From: Pseudomonadota bacterium
GTDB lineage: Bacteria; Pseudomonadota; Alphaproteobacteria; Dongiales; Dongiaceae
Length of the DNA stretch: 64,000 nt
Direction: 5' to 3'
NCBI GenBank assembly: GCA_021792365.1
Contig: JAJYUT010000003.1
Coordinates: 310,001 to 374,000 of the forward strand
The notes under the pieces were generated by a model. The model was not told the DNA's origin. It worked only from the letters and a program-made list of their open reading frames with translations, and did not search any database. Positions 38,357-47,937 of this stretch are shown one piece after another; positions within the stretch are counted from its first letter, which is position 1, and each line of letters begins with the position of its first letter. A program made the translations under genes and the position numbers.

Positions 38357-38412
38357 AGGTCGTTGTGGAGGCCGTCGCGATCCGGCCGCCCTGACAGCGG
38401 AGATCATCGCCG

Positions 38413-39846
38413 ATGGCGAAACCGAATACGCGCTACGTCTGCCAGAGTTGCGGCGCCAACTTCTCCCGTTGGATGGGGCGGTGCGAGTCCTGCAACGCCT
38501 GGAACAGCATCGTCGAGGAAACGGTGCGCGAGGAGATGCCGAAGGGCCTCGGGCGCGCCAAGGGCAAGGCCATCGAATTCGTCGCCCTGGACGGCCACGC
38601 GCCGGAGGCGCTGCGGCGGGCCACCGGCAACGCCGAGTTCGACCGCGTCACCGGCGGCGGGCTGGTGCGCGGCTCCGCCATCCTGATCGGCGGCGATCCC
38701 GGCATCGGCAAGTCCACCCTGCTGCTGCAGATCGTGACCGCGGTCGCGCAGGACTCCAAGGCCGGCGCGAAGCCGATGCGCTCCGCCTATATCTCCGGCG
38801 AGGAAGCGGTCGAGCAGGTGCAGCTGCGCGCCAAGCGCCTCGGTCAGCAATCACACGCGGTGCAGATCGCCGCGGCCACCAATGTGCGCGACATCATCGC
38901 CAGCCTGGATAAATCGGATCCGCCGGACCTGGTGGTGATCGATTCGATCCAGACCATGTATCTCGACAATCTGGATTCCGCGCCGGGCACCGTCGCGCAG
39001 GTGAGGAGCGCGGCGGCCGAACTGATCCGCCTCGCCAAGCAGCGCGGCTTCGTCCTGATGCTGGTCGGCCACGTCACCAAGGAGGGGCAGATCGCCGGGC
39101 CGCGGGTGCTCGAGCACATGGTCGACACCGTGCTCTATTTCGAAGGCGAGCGCGGCCACCATTTCCGCCTGCTGCGCGCGGTGAAGAACCGCTTCGGCCC
39201 CGCCAACGAGATCGGCGTGTTCGAGATGACCGAGGGCGGCCTGCAGGAAGTGCCGAATCCTTCCGCCCTGTTCCTCGCCGAGCGGCGCGGCAGCGTCAGC
39301 GGCGCCACCGTCTTCGCCGGGATAGAGGGCACGCGGCCCGTCCTGGTGGAGATCCAGGCCCTGGTCTCCCCCTCCCCGCTCGCGACGCCGCGGCGCGCGG
39401 TCGTCGGCTGGGATTCCAGCCGCCTCGCCATGCTGCTCGCGGTGCTGGAGACGCGCTGCGAACTCGCCTTTGCCGGGAACGAGGTCTATCTCAATGTCGC
39501 CGGCGGTCTGCGCATCGGCGAGCCGGCCGCCGACCTCGCCGTGGCCTTGGCCCTGATCAGCGCCCTCACCGACCGGCCGGTGCCGGATGACGTCGCGGCC
39601 TTCGGCGAGATCGGGCTCAGCGGCGAGGTGCGCATGGTGTCCCAGCCGGAGCTGCGCCTCCGCGAGGCGAGCAAGCTCGGCTTCCGGCGCGTCCTGATGC
39701 CGCGCCGACGCGATGGCGCCAAGAAGGAGCGCGGCAGCGTCGCGGGGATCGAAATTCTCGAAATCGGGCACCTGCAGGATGTGCTCGATTGGTTGTATAA
39801 TGAGGTGCGTTCGTTGAGCGCCGGCAAGAAAGTCTTATCGCAATAG
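38413..39846 (+). CDS. radA: DNA repair protein RadA
   Basis: This 477-aa RecA-like branch-migration helicase has an N-terminal C4 zinc finger (CQSCGANFSRWMGRCESC), Walker A GGDPGIGKSTLLLQ, the RadA-specific KNRFG (VKNRFGPANE) and a C-terminal Lon-protease-like domain (ALVSPSPLATPRRAVVGWD..., GEIGLSGEVRMVSQPELRLREASKLGF). It promotes recombination intermediates. cvpA follows by 18 nt. Confidence 0.96.
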   Translation: MAKPNTRYVCQSCGANFSRWMGRCESCNAWNSIVEETVREEMPKGLGRAKGKAIEFVALDGHAPEALRRATGNAEFDRVTGGGLVRGSAILIGGDPGIGKSTLLLQIVTAVAQDSKAGAKPMRSAYISGEEAVEQVQLRAKRLGQQSHAVQIAAATNVRDIIASLDKSDPPDLVVIDSIQTMYLDNLDSAPGTVAQVRSAAAELIRLAKQRGFVLMLVGHVTKEGQIAGPRVLEHMVDTVLYFEGERGHHFRLLRAVKNRFGPANEIGVFEMTEGGLQEVPNPSALFLAERRGSVSGATVFAGIEGTRPVLVEIQALVSPSPLATPRRAVVGWDSSRLAMLLAVLETRCELAFAGNEVYLNVAGGLRIGEPAADLAVALALISALTDRPVPDDVAAFGEIGLSGEVRMVSQPELRLREASKLGFRRVLMPRRRDGAKKERGSVAGIEILEIGHLQDVLDWLYNEVRSLSAGKKVLSQ

Positions 39847-39864
39847 CAACCGGAGCAGCTTTCA

Positions 39865-40611
39865 GTGAATTTTGTCGACATCGTGGTGCTGGCGGTCATA
39901 GCGCTCTCCACGCTGCTGGCTTTGGGCCGCGGCTTCGTCAAGGAGGTGCTGTCGATCTTCGGCTGGATCGGGGCGGCTATCGGCACCTTCGTGATCTTCG
40001 TGTACGTGCCGCCGGTGCGCGCGTTGTTCAACGAGCAGATCGCCGAGCCGCTGCTGGCGGACATCGCCTGTGCGGTCGCCTTGTTCGTCGTCCTGCTGAT
40101 CGTCCTCGGCTTCCTCAACCACGCAATCTCGTCGCGCGTCCACGCGAGCTCGCTGGGTCCGCTCGACAAATCGCTGGGGCTGGTGTTCGGGTTGGCGCGC
40201 GGGATCGTGCTGGTCGCGCTCGCTCACATGGCGATGACCGACTGGCTGCTGCCCAACAAGCAGCAGCGGCCTGAAGCCATCAACCAGGCGCACACCGAGC
40301 CTTACGTGGAAATGGCCGCCATCTTTATCAAGGACCTGATTCCGCAGGGCCTGAAGGACCGCGCCAGCGCCATCCTGGACCGGGGCTCCAAGGCGATGGA
40401 GCAGGGCCAGGAGCTCAACGAGACGATCCAGAAACTGAGCCCCCAGATCCCACAGCCAGCCGGCGAATCGCCGGGCGACTCGACTCGGAATGGCGGGCAG
40501 GGAATGCAACGCAGCCCTGCGGGAAATCAAGATGGACAAGGAGAACAATCCGGGTATAAGGACGCCGAGCGCAGGGACCTGGAACGCTTGATTCAGGGCC
40601 AGTCGCAATAA
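39865..40611 (+). CDS. cvpA: CvpA family membrane protein
   Basis: This 248-aa protein starts at GTG 39865. Four hydrophobic segments match CvpA (VDIVVLAVIALSTLLALGRGFVKEVLSIFGWIGAA...). A hydrophilic C-terminal extension of about 90 residues, rich in Gln, Gly and Asn, exceeds the usual length. CvpA is linked to colicin V production and envelope homeostasis. The radA-cvpA-purF order is conserved. Confidence 0.92.
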   Translation: MNFVDIVVLAVIALSTLLALGRGFVKEVLSIFGWIGAAIGTFVIFVYVPPVRALFNEQIAEPLLADIACAVALFVVLLIVLGFLNHAISSRVHASSLGPLDKSLGLVFGLARGIVLVALAHMAMTDWLLPNKQQRPEAINQAHTEPYVEMAAIFIKDLIPQGLKDRASAILDRGSKAMEQGQELNETIQKLSPQIPQPAGESPGDSTRNGGQGMQRSPAGNQDGQGEQSGYKDAERRDLERLIQGQSQ

Positions 40612-40632
40612 CCCAAAAGGAAAAGCGGGCCG

Positions 40633-42087
40633 ATGCTGACGACCCATCCTTTCGATGATGATCATCTGAAGGAGGAGTGCGGCGTTGTGGGAATCTACGG
40701 CGTCGAGGAAGCCGCGACGCGTTGCGTTTTGGGCCTTCACGCCCTGCAGCATCGCGGCCAGGAGGCGGCCGGCGTGGTGTCGTTCGACGGCAGCCGGTTC
40801 AACGCCCATCGCGCCCAGGGCCACGTCGCCGACAACTTCTCCTCGCAGCCGGTCGTGGGCCGCCTGACCGGCCATGCCGCGATCGGCCATACCCGCTACT
40901 CGACCACCGGCGAGAACACTCTGCGGAACGTCCAGCCGCTGTTCGGCGACCTGCATTTCGGCGGCTTCGCGGTCGGGCACAACGGCAACCTCACCAACGC
41001 ACAGATGATCCGGCAGGAGCTGGTGAAGCGCGGCTCGATGTTCCAGTCGACCAGCGACACCGAGGTCATCCTGCACCTGATGGCGACGCATCTGCGCGGC
41101 AACGTCATCGACCGCCTGATCAACGCATTGCACCAGGTCGAAGGCGCCTATTCGCTGGTCTGCATCGCCAAGGACATGGTGATCGGCGTGCGCGATCCGC
41201 TCGGCGTGCGCCCGCTCGTGCTGGGCAAGCTGGGCGACGGCTGGATGCTCGCGTCGGAGACCTGCGCCCTCGACATCGTCGGCGCGGATTATGTCCGCGA
41301 CGTCGAGCCTGGCGAGCTGCTCATCCTCGACAAGCGCGGCGTCACCTCCATGAAGCCGTTCGGCACGCAGCCGAAGCGCTTCTGCATCTTCGAATACGTC
41401 TATTTCGCGCGGCCCGACAGCGTGATGGAGGGCAAGAGCGTCTATGAATCGCGCAAGCGCATCGGCGAGGAGCTGGCGAAGGAGGCTCCGGCCCCCGCGG
41501 ACGCGGTGATCCCGGTGCCGGATTCCGGCGTGCCGGCCGCGCTCGGCTATGCCGCGGCCTCGGGCATCCCGTTCGAATACGGCATCATCCGCAACCATTA
41601 TGTCGGCCGCACCTTCATCGAGCCGACCGACCAGATCCGCCATCTTGGCGTGAAGCTGAAGCACAATGCGAACCGCGCCTTTGTCGCGGGCAAGCGCATC
41701 GTGCTGGTGGATGACAGCATCGTGCGCGGCACCACCTCCAAGAAGATCGTGGAGATGATGCGCAATGCCGGCGCAACCGAGGTGCACATGCGCATCTCTT
41801 CGCCGCCAACCGCGCATCCCTGCTTCTACGGCATCGACACGCCGGAGCGCGCCAAGCTGCTGGCCGCCAATTACAGCGTCGAGGAGATGCGCGAATTCAT
41901 CGGCGCGGATTCCCTCGCCTTCATCTCGATCGACGGCCTCTATCGCGCCATGGGCCTGCCGGCGCGCGACAGCCGGCGGCCGCAATACTGCGACGCCTGC
42001 TTCACCGGCGAATATCCGACCGCCCTCACCGATCAGGAAGGCGGCATGGTCGCGGCCCAGCTTTCGCTGCTGGCCCAGCCGGCATGA
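40633..42087 (+). CDS. purF: Amidophosphoribosyltransferase
   Basis: This 484-aa enzyme makes the first committed purine intermediate from PRPP and glutamine. A short propeptide (MLTTHPFDDDHLKEE) precedes the nucleophile Cys of CGVVGIYG. The class II amidotransferase half includes ALQHRGQEAAG and HNGNLTNA. The PRPP-binding motif is IVLVDDSIVRGTTSKKI. The C-terminal Cys residues resemble those of Fe-S containing PurF proteins. The SDR stop-start overlap follows. Confidence 0.96.
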   Translation: MLTTHPFDDDHLKEECGVVGIYGVEEAATRCVLGLHALQHRGQEAAGVVSFDGSRFNAHRAQGHVADNFSSQPVVGRLTGHAAIGHTRYSTTGENTLRNVQPLFGDLHFGGFAVGHNGNLTNAQMIRQELVKRGSMFQSTSDTEVILHLMATHLRGNVIDRLINALHQVEGAYSLVCIAKDMVIGVRDPLGVRPLVLGKLGDGWMLASETCALDIVGADYVRDVEPGELLILDKRGVTSMKPFGTQPKRFCIFEYVYFARPDSVMEGKSVYESRKRIGEELAKEAPAPADAVIPVPDSGVPAALGYAAASGIPFEYGIIRNHYVGRTFIEPTDQIRHLGVKLKHNANRAFVAGKRIVLVDDSIVRGTTSKKIVEMMRNAGATEVHMRISSPPTAHPCFYGIDTPERAKLLAANYSVEEMREFIGADSLAFISIDGLYRAMGLPARDSRRPQYCDACFTGEYPTALTDQEGGMVAAQLSLLAQPA

Positions 42088-42818
42088 CCGGGGCGACCGG
42101 AGCCCCCCAGACTCCAACGCTCGCCGGCCGGATCGCCCTCGTGACCGGCGCCAGCCGCGGCATCGGCCGCGCCGTCGCCAGGCGCTACGCCCAGGAAGGC
42201 GCCGACCTCATCCTCACGGCCCGCACGGTCGGCGCGCTGGAGGAGCTTGACGACGAGATCCGCGCCATCAGCGGCAAGACCTCGCTGCTGGTGCCGATGG
42301 ATCTGCGCAACTTCGACACCATCGACCAGTTGGGCGCCGGCCTCTTCGAGCGCTACGGCAGGCTCGACGTGCTGGTCGGCAATGCCGGTGTGCTGGGGCA
42401 GATGTCGCCCCTCGGCCATATCGAGCCGAAGGCGTGGCAGGAGGTGATCGACGTCAACCTCACCGCCAACTGGCGCCTGATCCGCAGCCTCGACCCGCTG
42501 CTGCGCCAGTCGGCCGCCGGCCGCGCGATCTTCGTCTCCAGCGGCGTCGCGCAGGTGGTACGCGCCTATTGGGGCGCCTATTCCGTCAGCAAGGCCGCGC
42601 TCGAGATGCTGGTCCGCATCTACGCTCAGGAGATCCAGCAGAGCAACGTGCGCGCCAACCTCATCGATCCGGGCCGCACGCGCACCCGCATGCGCGCCGC
42701 CGCCTTCCCCGGCGAGGATCCGAAGACGCTGCCGACGCCGGAGGACGTGACCGAGCCATTCGTCCGCCTCGCGCGCGCGGATTACGCCGGCAACGGCGAA
42801 GTGGTGAAGGCGTATTAG
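42084..42818 (+). CDS. SDR family oxidoreductase
   Basis: This 244-aa short-chain dehydrogenase has TGASRGIGRAVA, GNAGVLGQM, the Ser in VSSGVAQV and the active-site YSVSK. It overlaps purF by 4 nt (ATGA), so it is probably cotranscribed. This SDR-after-purF arrangement is frequent in alphaproteobacteria. The substrate is unknown. Confidence 0.92.
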   Translation: MTGATGAPQTPTLAGRIALVTGASRGIGRAVARRYAQEGADLILTARTVGALEELDDEIRAISGKTSLLVPMDLRNFDTIDQLGAGLFERYGRLDVLVGNAGVLGQMSPLGHIEPKAWQEVIDVNLTANWRLIRSLDPLLRQSAAGRAIFVSSGVAQVVRAYWGAYSVSKAALEMLVRIYAQEIQQSNVRANLIDPGRTRTRMRAAAFPGEDPKTLPTPEDVTEPFVRLARADYAGNGEVVKAY

Positions 42819-42892
42819 CTTTCCTGCCGGTTTTTGGCAGCATCCCCGACTAGCATCTGTTCTCTCAATATGGCGATTGACGGAGCAGTTCC

Positions 42893-43915
42893 ATGTCGAG
42901 CCAGACACCCCGCCCCGATTGCATCCGCCATTGGACCGCGCTCGAAGGGCCGGACGATTCCCGCTACGCGAACAGCGCCGAACTGCTCGCGATCGGCGCG
43001 CCGCTGGCGCGGGCCCTGGGACTGATGCGGATCGGCATCCACCACGACCGCCTGCCGCCGGGACGGCGCACCTCCTATCCGCACGCGGAGAGCATGGAGG
43101 AGGAATTCGTGTTCGTGCTGGAAGGCGAGCCGGATGTCTGGATCGACGGGCATCTGCACCGGCTCGCCACGGGCGACGCGGTCGGATTCCCCGCGGGTAC
43201 CGGGCTCTGCCACACCTTCCTCAACAACACCGCGAGCGCGGTGCGCCTGCTGGTGGCGGGCGAGGCCGCGCGGTCCGACAACAAGGTCTACTACCCGTGC
43301 AATCCGGAGCTGATGGCGCTGCGCAGCGATTGGTGGCAAGACGTGCCGCATCGGCCGAAGGGGCCGCATCACGGCAAGCCCGGCGAGCGCACGACCGGTC
43401 CGACCATGCCGGAGCATCGCCCCGATTGTATCCTCCACTTCCGCGCGTTCGAAGGCGCGCCGGACTGCCCCTATGATGGCGATCCCGAGCCGATGAAGAT
43501 CGATGTCGATTTCAGCGATCGCTTCGGCCTGAGCCGCATCGGCATCCATCACCAGAGGCTGCTGCCCGGCCATCGCTCCTGCTATCCGCACGCGGAGAGC
43601 GCGGAGGAGGAGTTCGTCTTCATCCTGGAGGGCGAGGCCGATGCCTGCATCGATGGCTGGCTGCACCGCGTCCGGGAAGGCGACGCCATCGCCTTCCCGG
43701 CCGGCACCGGCATCACGCACAACATCATCAACAACGGCGCTGCCGACATGCGCATGATGGTGATCGGCCAGAGGAACGTGCCGGGCAACCGGCTTTTCTA
43801 TCCGCGCCACGTGCATATCCGCGAGCGGTGGGGCGGGGATTGGTGGCACGATGCCCCGCAGCGCCCGCTCGGGCCGCACGATGGGAAGCCGGACCGCAAC
43901 GCCTCGCGCGATTGA
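42893..43915 (+). CDS. Tandem cupin-domain protein
   Basis: This 340-aa protein is an internal duplication. Residues about 7-165 and 175-335 align closely: PRPDCIRHWTALEG vs HRPDCILHFRAFEG, RIGIHHDRLPPG vs RIGIHHQRLLPG, YPHAESMEEEFVFVLEGE vs YPHAESAEEEFVFILEGE. Each half has a cupin metal motif (the His and Glu residues of HAESxEEE, and the second His near the end of the fold, GLCH/GITH). No signal peptide is present. A decayed fragment related to the second half lies at 53509-53571. Function is unknown; a PotABCD-type transporter follows. Confidence 0.85.
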   Translation: MSSQTPRPDCIRHWTALEGPDDSRYANSAELLAIGAPLARALGLMRIGIHHDRLPPGRRTSYPHAESMEEEFVFVLEGEPDVWIDGHLHRLATGDAVGFPAGTGLCHTFLNNTASAVRLLVAGEAARSDNKVYYPCNPELMALRSDWWQDVPHRPKGPHHGKPGERTTGPTMPEHRPDCILHFRAFEGAPDCPYDGDPEPMKIDVDFSDRFGLSRIGIHHQRLLPGHRSCYPHAESAEEEFVFILEGEADACIDGWLHRVREGDAIAFPAGTGITHNIINNGAADMRMMVIGQRNVPGNRLFYPRHVHIRERWGGDWWHDAPQRPLGPHDGKPDRNASRD

Positions 43916-44025
43916 AGGAGGGTTGTCCTGTCGAGGATGCCTGCGGCCTCGGCGGTGCCACTATTCGTTTGATCGCGGCATTCCGCCCGCTTAGCATCGC
44001 TCCCAAGAAGAAACAGGGAGCTTGC

Positions 44026-45144
44026 ATGGCTGGGCAAGGCGCCGCCGCGGGCATCAGCGCCATCGGGATCGGCAAGAGCTTCGGTCCATTCCGGGCGTTG
44101 AAGAACGTCAGCCTTGACGTGGCCCCGGGCGAGTTCCTGACCCTGCTCGGCCCCTCCGGCTCGGGCAAGACCACCTTTCTTTTGATCCTCGCCGGCTTCG
44201 AAGCTCCGAGTGAAGGCCGCCTGCTCAGCGAGGGCATCGACATCACCCGCCGCCCCGCCGAGGAACGCTCCTACGGCATGGTGTTCCAGGGCTATGCCCT
44301 GTTCCCCCACATGTCGGTCGAGGCCAATATCGCGTTCCCCCTGCTGGTCCGCCGCATGCCACGGGCCGAGGTGAGGCGGCGCGTGCAGGCGATGATCGAG
44401 CGCGTCGGCCTCTCCGGGCAGGAGAAGAAGCTGCCCGCGAAGCTCTCGGGCGGGCAGCAGCAGCGCGTGGCCCTGGCGCGCGCGCTGGTGTTCGAGCCGA
44501 GCGTGCTTCTGCTGGACGAGCCCTTCTCCGCCCTCGACAAGAACCTGCGCGAATTGATGCAGGTCGAGGTGAAGCGCCTGCACGCGGAAACCGGCACCAC
44601 CTTCGTGTTCGTGACCCACGACCAGAGCGAGGCGCTCGCGCTTTCCTCGCGCATCGCGATCTTCAACCACGGAGAACTCCTGCAGATCGGCAAGCCGCAG
44701 GAGGTCTATGACCGGCCGGCGAACCGATTCGTCGCCGAGTTCCTGGGCGAGATCAACCTGATGCCGCTGCAGGGCCTCGCGGCGGAGCGCGGCATCGCCA
44801 TCGGCACATTCGAGGACAACCGCCTCGCCGTTCCAGCGCCGGGCAATGGCGTGCAGCGCAGCGGCATTCTGGCGATCCGCCCCGAATACCTCTCGGTCGG
44901 GCTTGCCCCGCCGCACGGCGGGGGGTGCAACGCCGTCGGCGCCACAGTCGAATCGGCCACCTATCTCGGCGGCACGATGCGCCTCAAGCTGCGCACCGGC
45001 GGCGCGAACAGCATCACCGTGTCGGTGCCAGGCCACGCGGCGGCGCCGATCCTCAATGCCGGCGGCCAGGTCTGGATAACCTGGCCAAAGGACCAGGGCT
45101 TTCTCCTCCCCGCCGGAGACGCGGGCGGGGCATACCAGCTTTGA
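44026..45144 (+). CDS. PotA-like ABC transporter ATP-binding protein
   Basis: This 372-aa ATPase has Walker A GPSGSGKTT, Q-loop VFQGYALFPHMSV, signature LSGGQQQRVALARAL, Walker B VLLLDEPFSALD and a C-terminal TOBE domain (AIRPEYLSV..., SATYLGGTMRLKL). It is of the polyamine/thiamine/iron type. ATG 44026 with GGGAG 7 nt upstream is chosen. It heads a four-gene importer operon with the binding protein and two permeases. Polyamine or a related cation is likely, but the substrate is not proven. Confidence 0.92.
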   Translation: MAGQGAAAGISAIGIGKSFGPFRALKNVSLDVAPGEFLTLLGPSGSGKTTFLLILAGFEAPSEGRLLSEGIDITRRPAEERSYGMVFQGYALFPHMSVEANIAFPLLVRRMPRAEVRRRVQAMIERVGLSGQEKKLPAKLSGGQQQRVALARALVFEPSVLLLDEPFSALDKNLRELMQVEVKRLHAETGTTFVFVTHDQSEALALSSRIAIFNHGELLQIGKPQEVYDRPANRFVAEFLGEINLMPLQGLAAERGIAIGTFEDNRLAVPAPGNGVQRSGILAIRPEYLSVGLAPPHGGGCNAVGATVESATYLGGTMRLKLRTGGANSITVSVPGHAAAPILNAGGQVWITWPKDQGFLLPAGDAGGAYQL

Positions 45145-45167
45145 CAAGCCAACACAGGGAGCAGACG

Positions 45168-46280
45168 ATGGACAACGCATTCCGCAAAGATTGCATCGAG
45201 ATCCTGGCCGAGAGGACGGCGCGCGGCGAGATGAGCCGCCGCCGCTTCGCGCAGCTCGCCGGCCTCATTCTGGCCGGTGCGCCGTTCGCGCTGCGTCCGA
45301 CGGGCGCATCCGCGCAGGAGAAGCAGCTTGTGCTGGTGAACTGGGGCGGTGACGCGATCACCGCCTATGACGCCGCCTACGGCAAGCCGTTCGAGGAGGC
45401 GACCGGCATCGTCGTGAAGGAGGACGGGTCCGGCCCGACGGAGGGCGCGATTGCCGCGCAGTTCAAGAGCGGCAAGCCGACCTGGGACCTGGTCGACGCC
45501 GATCCATTCTCCGCCATCACGCTCGGCAAGCAGGGCATGCTGGAGCCGATCGACTACGCGGTGGTCGACAAGAACAAGATGCGTCCGGGCTTCGGCTGGG
45601 ACTATGCGGCTTCCACCTATTTCTTCAGTTACGTGATCGCCTACGATTCGAGCCGCTTCGACCAGGCGCCGACCGGCATGGCGGATTTCTTTGACGTCGA
45701 GAAGTTCCCTGGCAAGCGCTCTCTCTACAAATGGGCCAGCGGGATGTGGGAAGCCGCCCTGATGGCCGATGGCGTGGCGCCGGAGAAGCTCTATCCCCTG
45801 GACCTGAAGCGCGCACACGACAAGATCGCCGCTTTCAAGGAGCACGTGATCTCCTTCTGGGGCGGTGGTGCGGAGAGCCAGTCGGTTCTGATGAACGGCG
45901 ATGCGTCCATGGCAATCGTCTGGTCGACGCGCGGTCGCCTGCTCGAGCAGGATTCCGGGGGGCAGATCAAGTTCATCTGGGACCAGGGCCTGCTCTCCCC
46001 GGGCGCGCTCGCGGTCCTCAAGAACAACCCGGGCGGCAAGGAGAATGCGATGAAGTTCCTCGCCTTCGCCCAGGATCCGCAACGGCAGCTCGTGATGTTC
46101 GAGATGCTGGGACAGGGCCCGGCCAACCCGGCGGCTGACCCGCTGATTCCGGCCGACCAGCGGCGCTTCAACTGCGTCGATCCGGAGAACGCCGCCAAGC
46201 AGGTGGCGCTCGACATGGAGTGGTACGCCGAGAACTACGGGCCGGCGCTCGACGAATACACCAAGATCATCTCGGCCTGA
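45168..46280 (+). CDS. Extracellular solute-binding protein, PotD/polyamine type
   Basis: This 370-aa protein carries a twin-arginine signal (SRRRFAQLAGLILAG, residues 23-37), with likely cleavage near ASA-QE (48-49), so it is exported folded. The mature part is a PotD/PotF-like periplasmic binding protein (LVLVNWGGDAITAYDAAYGKPFEEATGI; WDLVDADPFSAITLGKQGMLEPID). ATG 45168 has GGGAG upstream. It lies between the ATPase and permease genes of the importer. A Tat signal is unusual for PotD, which normally uses Sec. Confidence 0.9.
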   Translation: MDNAFRKDCIEILAERTARGEMSRRRFAQLAGLILAGAPFALRPTGASAQEKQLVLVNWGGDAITAYDAAYGKPFEEATGIVVKEDGSGPTEGAIAAQFKSGKPTWDLVDADPFSAITLGKQGMLEPIDYAVVDKNKMRPGFGWDYAASTYFFSYVIAYDSSRFDQAPTGMADFFDVEKFPGKRSLYKWASGMWEAALMADGVAPEKLYPLDLKRAHDKIAAFKEHVISFWGGGAESQSVLMNGDASMAIVWSTRGRLLEQDSGGQIKFIWDQGLLSPGALAVLKNNPGGKENAMKFLAFAQDPQRQLVMFEMLGQGPANPAADPLIPADQRRFNCVDPENAAKQVALDMEWYAENYGPALDEYTKIISA

Positions 46281-46299
46281 CGCGGCGGGACAGGAAGCG

Positions 46300-47133
46300 A
46301 TGCGCGGGCAGTCGGCATTTCGGCACGGCCTGCTGCTGCTCGCGCCGCTCCTGCTGTTTCTCGGCGCGACCTACGGATTGCCGTTCCTGGGCGTGATGCG
46401 CTGGAGCGTCACGGAGCCGGAGCCTGGCATCGGCCAATACGTGAAGCTCGCGGCCGATCCTCTGGTCCTGTCGGTCTTCACCCGCACCTTCCGCATTTGC
46501 CTGATGGTGACCGCCTGCTCGGTCATCGCCGCCTACGCGATCGCCTATCTCTGGGTTCGCGGCTCGCCGCTGCAGCGGGCCATCATCGAATTCTGCATCC
46601 TGGTGCCGTTCTGGATCTCGGTGTTGACCCGCGCCTTCGGCTGGCTCGCGCTGCTCTCCAATCGCGGGCTGGTGAACAACTGGCTGATGGAGGTCGGCAT
46701 CATCGCCGAGCCGCTCATCCTCGTGCGCAACGAGTTCGGCGTCATCCTCGGCATGACCCATTTCCTCATCCCCTTTGCCGTTTTCCCGATCGCCTCCGCA
46801 ATGCGCAGCCTGGATGAACGCGTCCTGCTTGCCGCACGCGGCTTGGGTGCTGGCCGGCTGCGCATCTTCTGGACGGTGTTCGTGCCGATGACGGCCTCGG
46901 GGATATTGGGCGCCGCGCTGATCGTCTTCGTGTTCGCCCTCGGCTTCTTCGTCACGCCGGCGATCCTCGGCGGCGGCCGCAGCGTCATGGTCGCCGAGCT
47001 GGTCTACCTGCGCATGTTCCAGAGCATCGACTGGGGCCTCGGCGCGGCGATCAGCGTCACCTTGGTGGCGATCATCGGGCTGCTGCTGGCGCTGCTGTTC
47101 CGCTTCCTCAAGCCTGCGAGCCTCGCGCGATGA
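46300..47133 (+). CDS. PotB-like ABC transporter permease
   Basis: This 277-aa protein has six TM segments. The cytoplasmic loop motif contacting the ATPase is AARGLGAGRLRIFWTVFVPMTASG (EAA-like). It forms the membrane channel together with the next gene, which it overlaps by 4 nt. Similarity is to the polyamine permease class. Confidence 0.92.
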   Translation: MRGQSAFRHGLLLLAPLLLFLGATYGLPFLGVMRWSVTEPEPGIGQYVKLAADPLVLSVFTRTFRICLMVTACSVIAAYAIAYLWVRGSPLQRAIIEFCILVPFWISVLTRAFGWLALLSNRGLVNNWLMEVGIIAEPLILVRNEFGVILGMTHFLIPFAVFPIASAMRSLDERVLLAARGLGAGRLRIFWTVFVPMTASGILGAALIVFVFALGFFVTPAILGGGRSVMVAELVYLRMFQSIDWGLGAAISVTLVAIIGLLLALLFRFLKPASLAR

Positions 47134-47936
47134 GCGGCTATCGGCCCGGATGGATCGCCATCTTCATCGCGACCCTCGTGGCGGCGTTCCTGCTGATGCC
47201 GCTGCTGGCGGTGGTGCCGGTGTCTTTCACGCCGACGCGGTTCCTGGCCATGCCCGAGGCGGAATGGTCGCTGCGGCACTACCGCCAGCTCATCGACAAT
47301 CCCGACTGGGGCGAGAGCGTGCTGGTGAGCATCCAGGTCGGCCTCCTCAGCAGCTTTCTCTCGACGGTCCTTGCCGTCACGTTCGGCCTCGGCATCTGGA
47401 TGCTGCGGCCGCGCTTCGCGGCGTTGCTTGTCGGGCTTGTGCTGGTGCCGATGGTGGTGCCGCCGGTCGTCTCGGCGCTCACGCTTTATTTCCTGCTGAC
47501 CGGCCTGTCGCGGCTCAACGAAATGATCGGCTACGACACCTGGCTCGGCGTCGCCCTGGCTCACGTGGTGATGATCGTGCCGTTCGCCGTGGTCCTTGTC
47601 CTGGTCGCCTTGAGCCAGGTGGACCGGCGCATCGACCTCGCCGCGCGGGGTCTTGGCGCCTCGCTCGGCCAGCGCGCCTTCCGCGTCATCCTGCCCAACA
47701 TCAAGTTCGGCGTCCTGACGGCGGCCCTGCTGTCCTTCGTGCTGTCGTGGGAGGAGATCGGCGTCACCTTGTTCGTCACCAGCGTGAACGTGATCACCCT
47801 GCCGCGCCGGATGTGGATGGGACTGCGCGACAACATCGACCCGGCGATCGCCGCTGTCTCGGTCGTGCTGATCGTGCTGACCGTCCTCGTGCTGCTCGTC
47901 CGCGCCTTCATGAAGCGCGGCGAGAGCCACTCGTAG
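47130..47936 (+). CDS. PotC-like ABC transporter permease
   Basis: This 268-aa protein is the second permease of the importer. It has six TM segments and an EAA-like loop (DLAARGLGASLGQRAFRVILPNIKFGVLTA). It overlaps the preceding permease by 4 nt. It is the last gene of the operon and ends 1 nt before a convergent GNAT gene. Confidence 0.92.
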   Translation: MSGYRPGWIAIFIATLVAAFLLMPLLAVVPVSFTPTRFLAMPEAEWSLRHYRQLIDNPDWGESVLVSIQVGLLSSFLSTVLAVTFGLGIWMLRPRFAALLVGLVLVPMVVPPVVSALTLYFLLTGLSRLNEMIGYDTWLGVALAHVVMIVPFAVVLVLVALSQVDRRIDLAARGLGASLGQRAFRVILPNIKFGVLTAALLSFVLSWEEIGVTLFVTSVNVITLPRRMWMGLRDNIDPAIAAVSVVLIVLTVLVLLVRAFMKRGESHS

Positions 47937-47937
47937 G

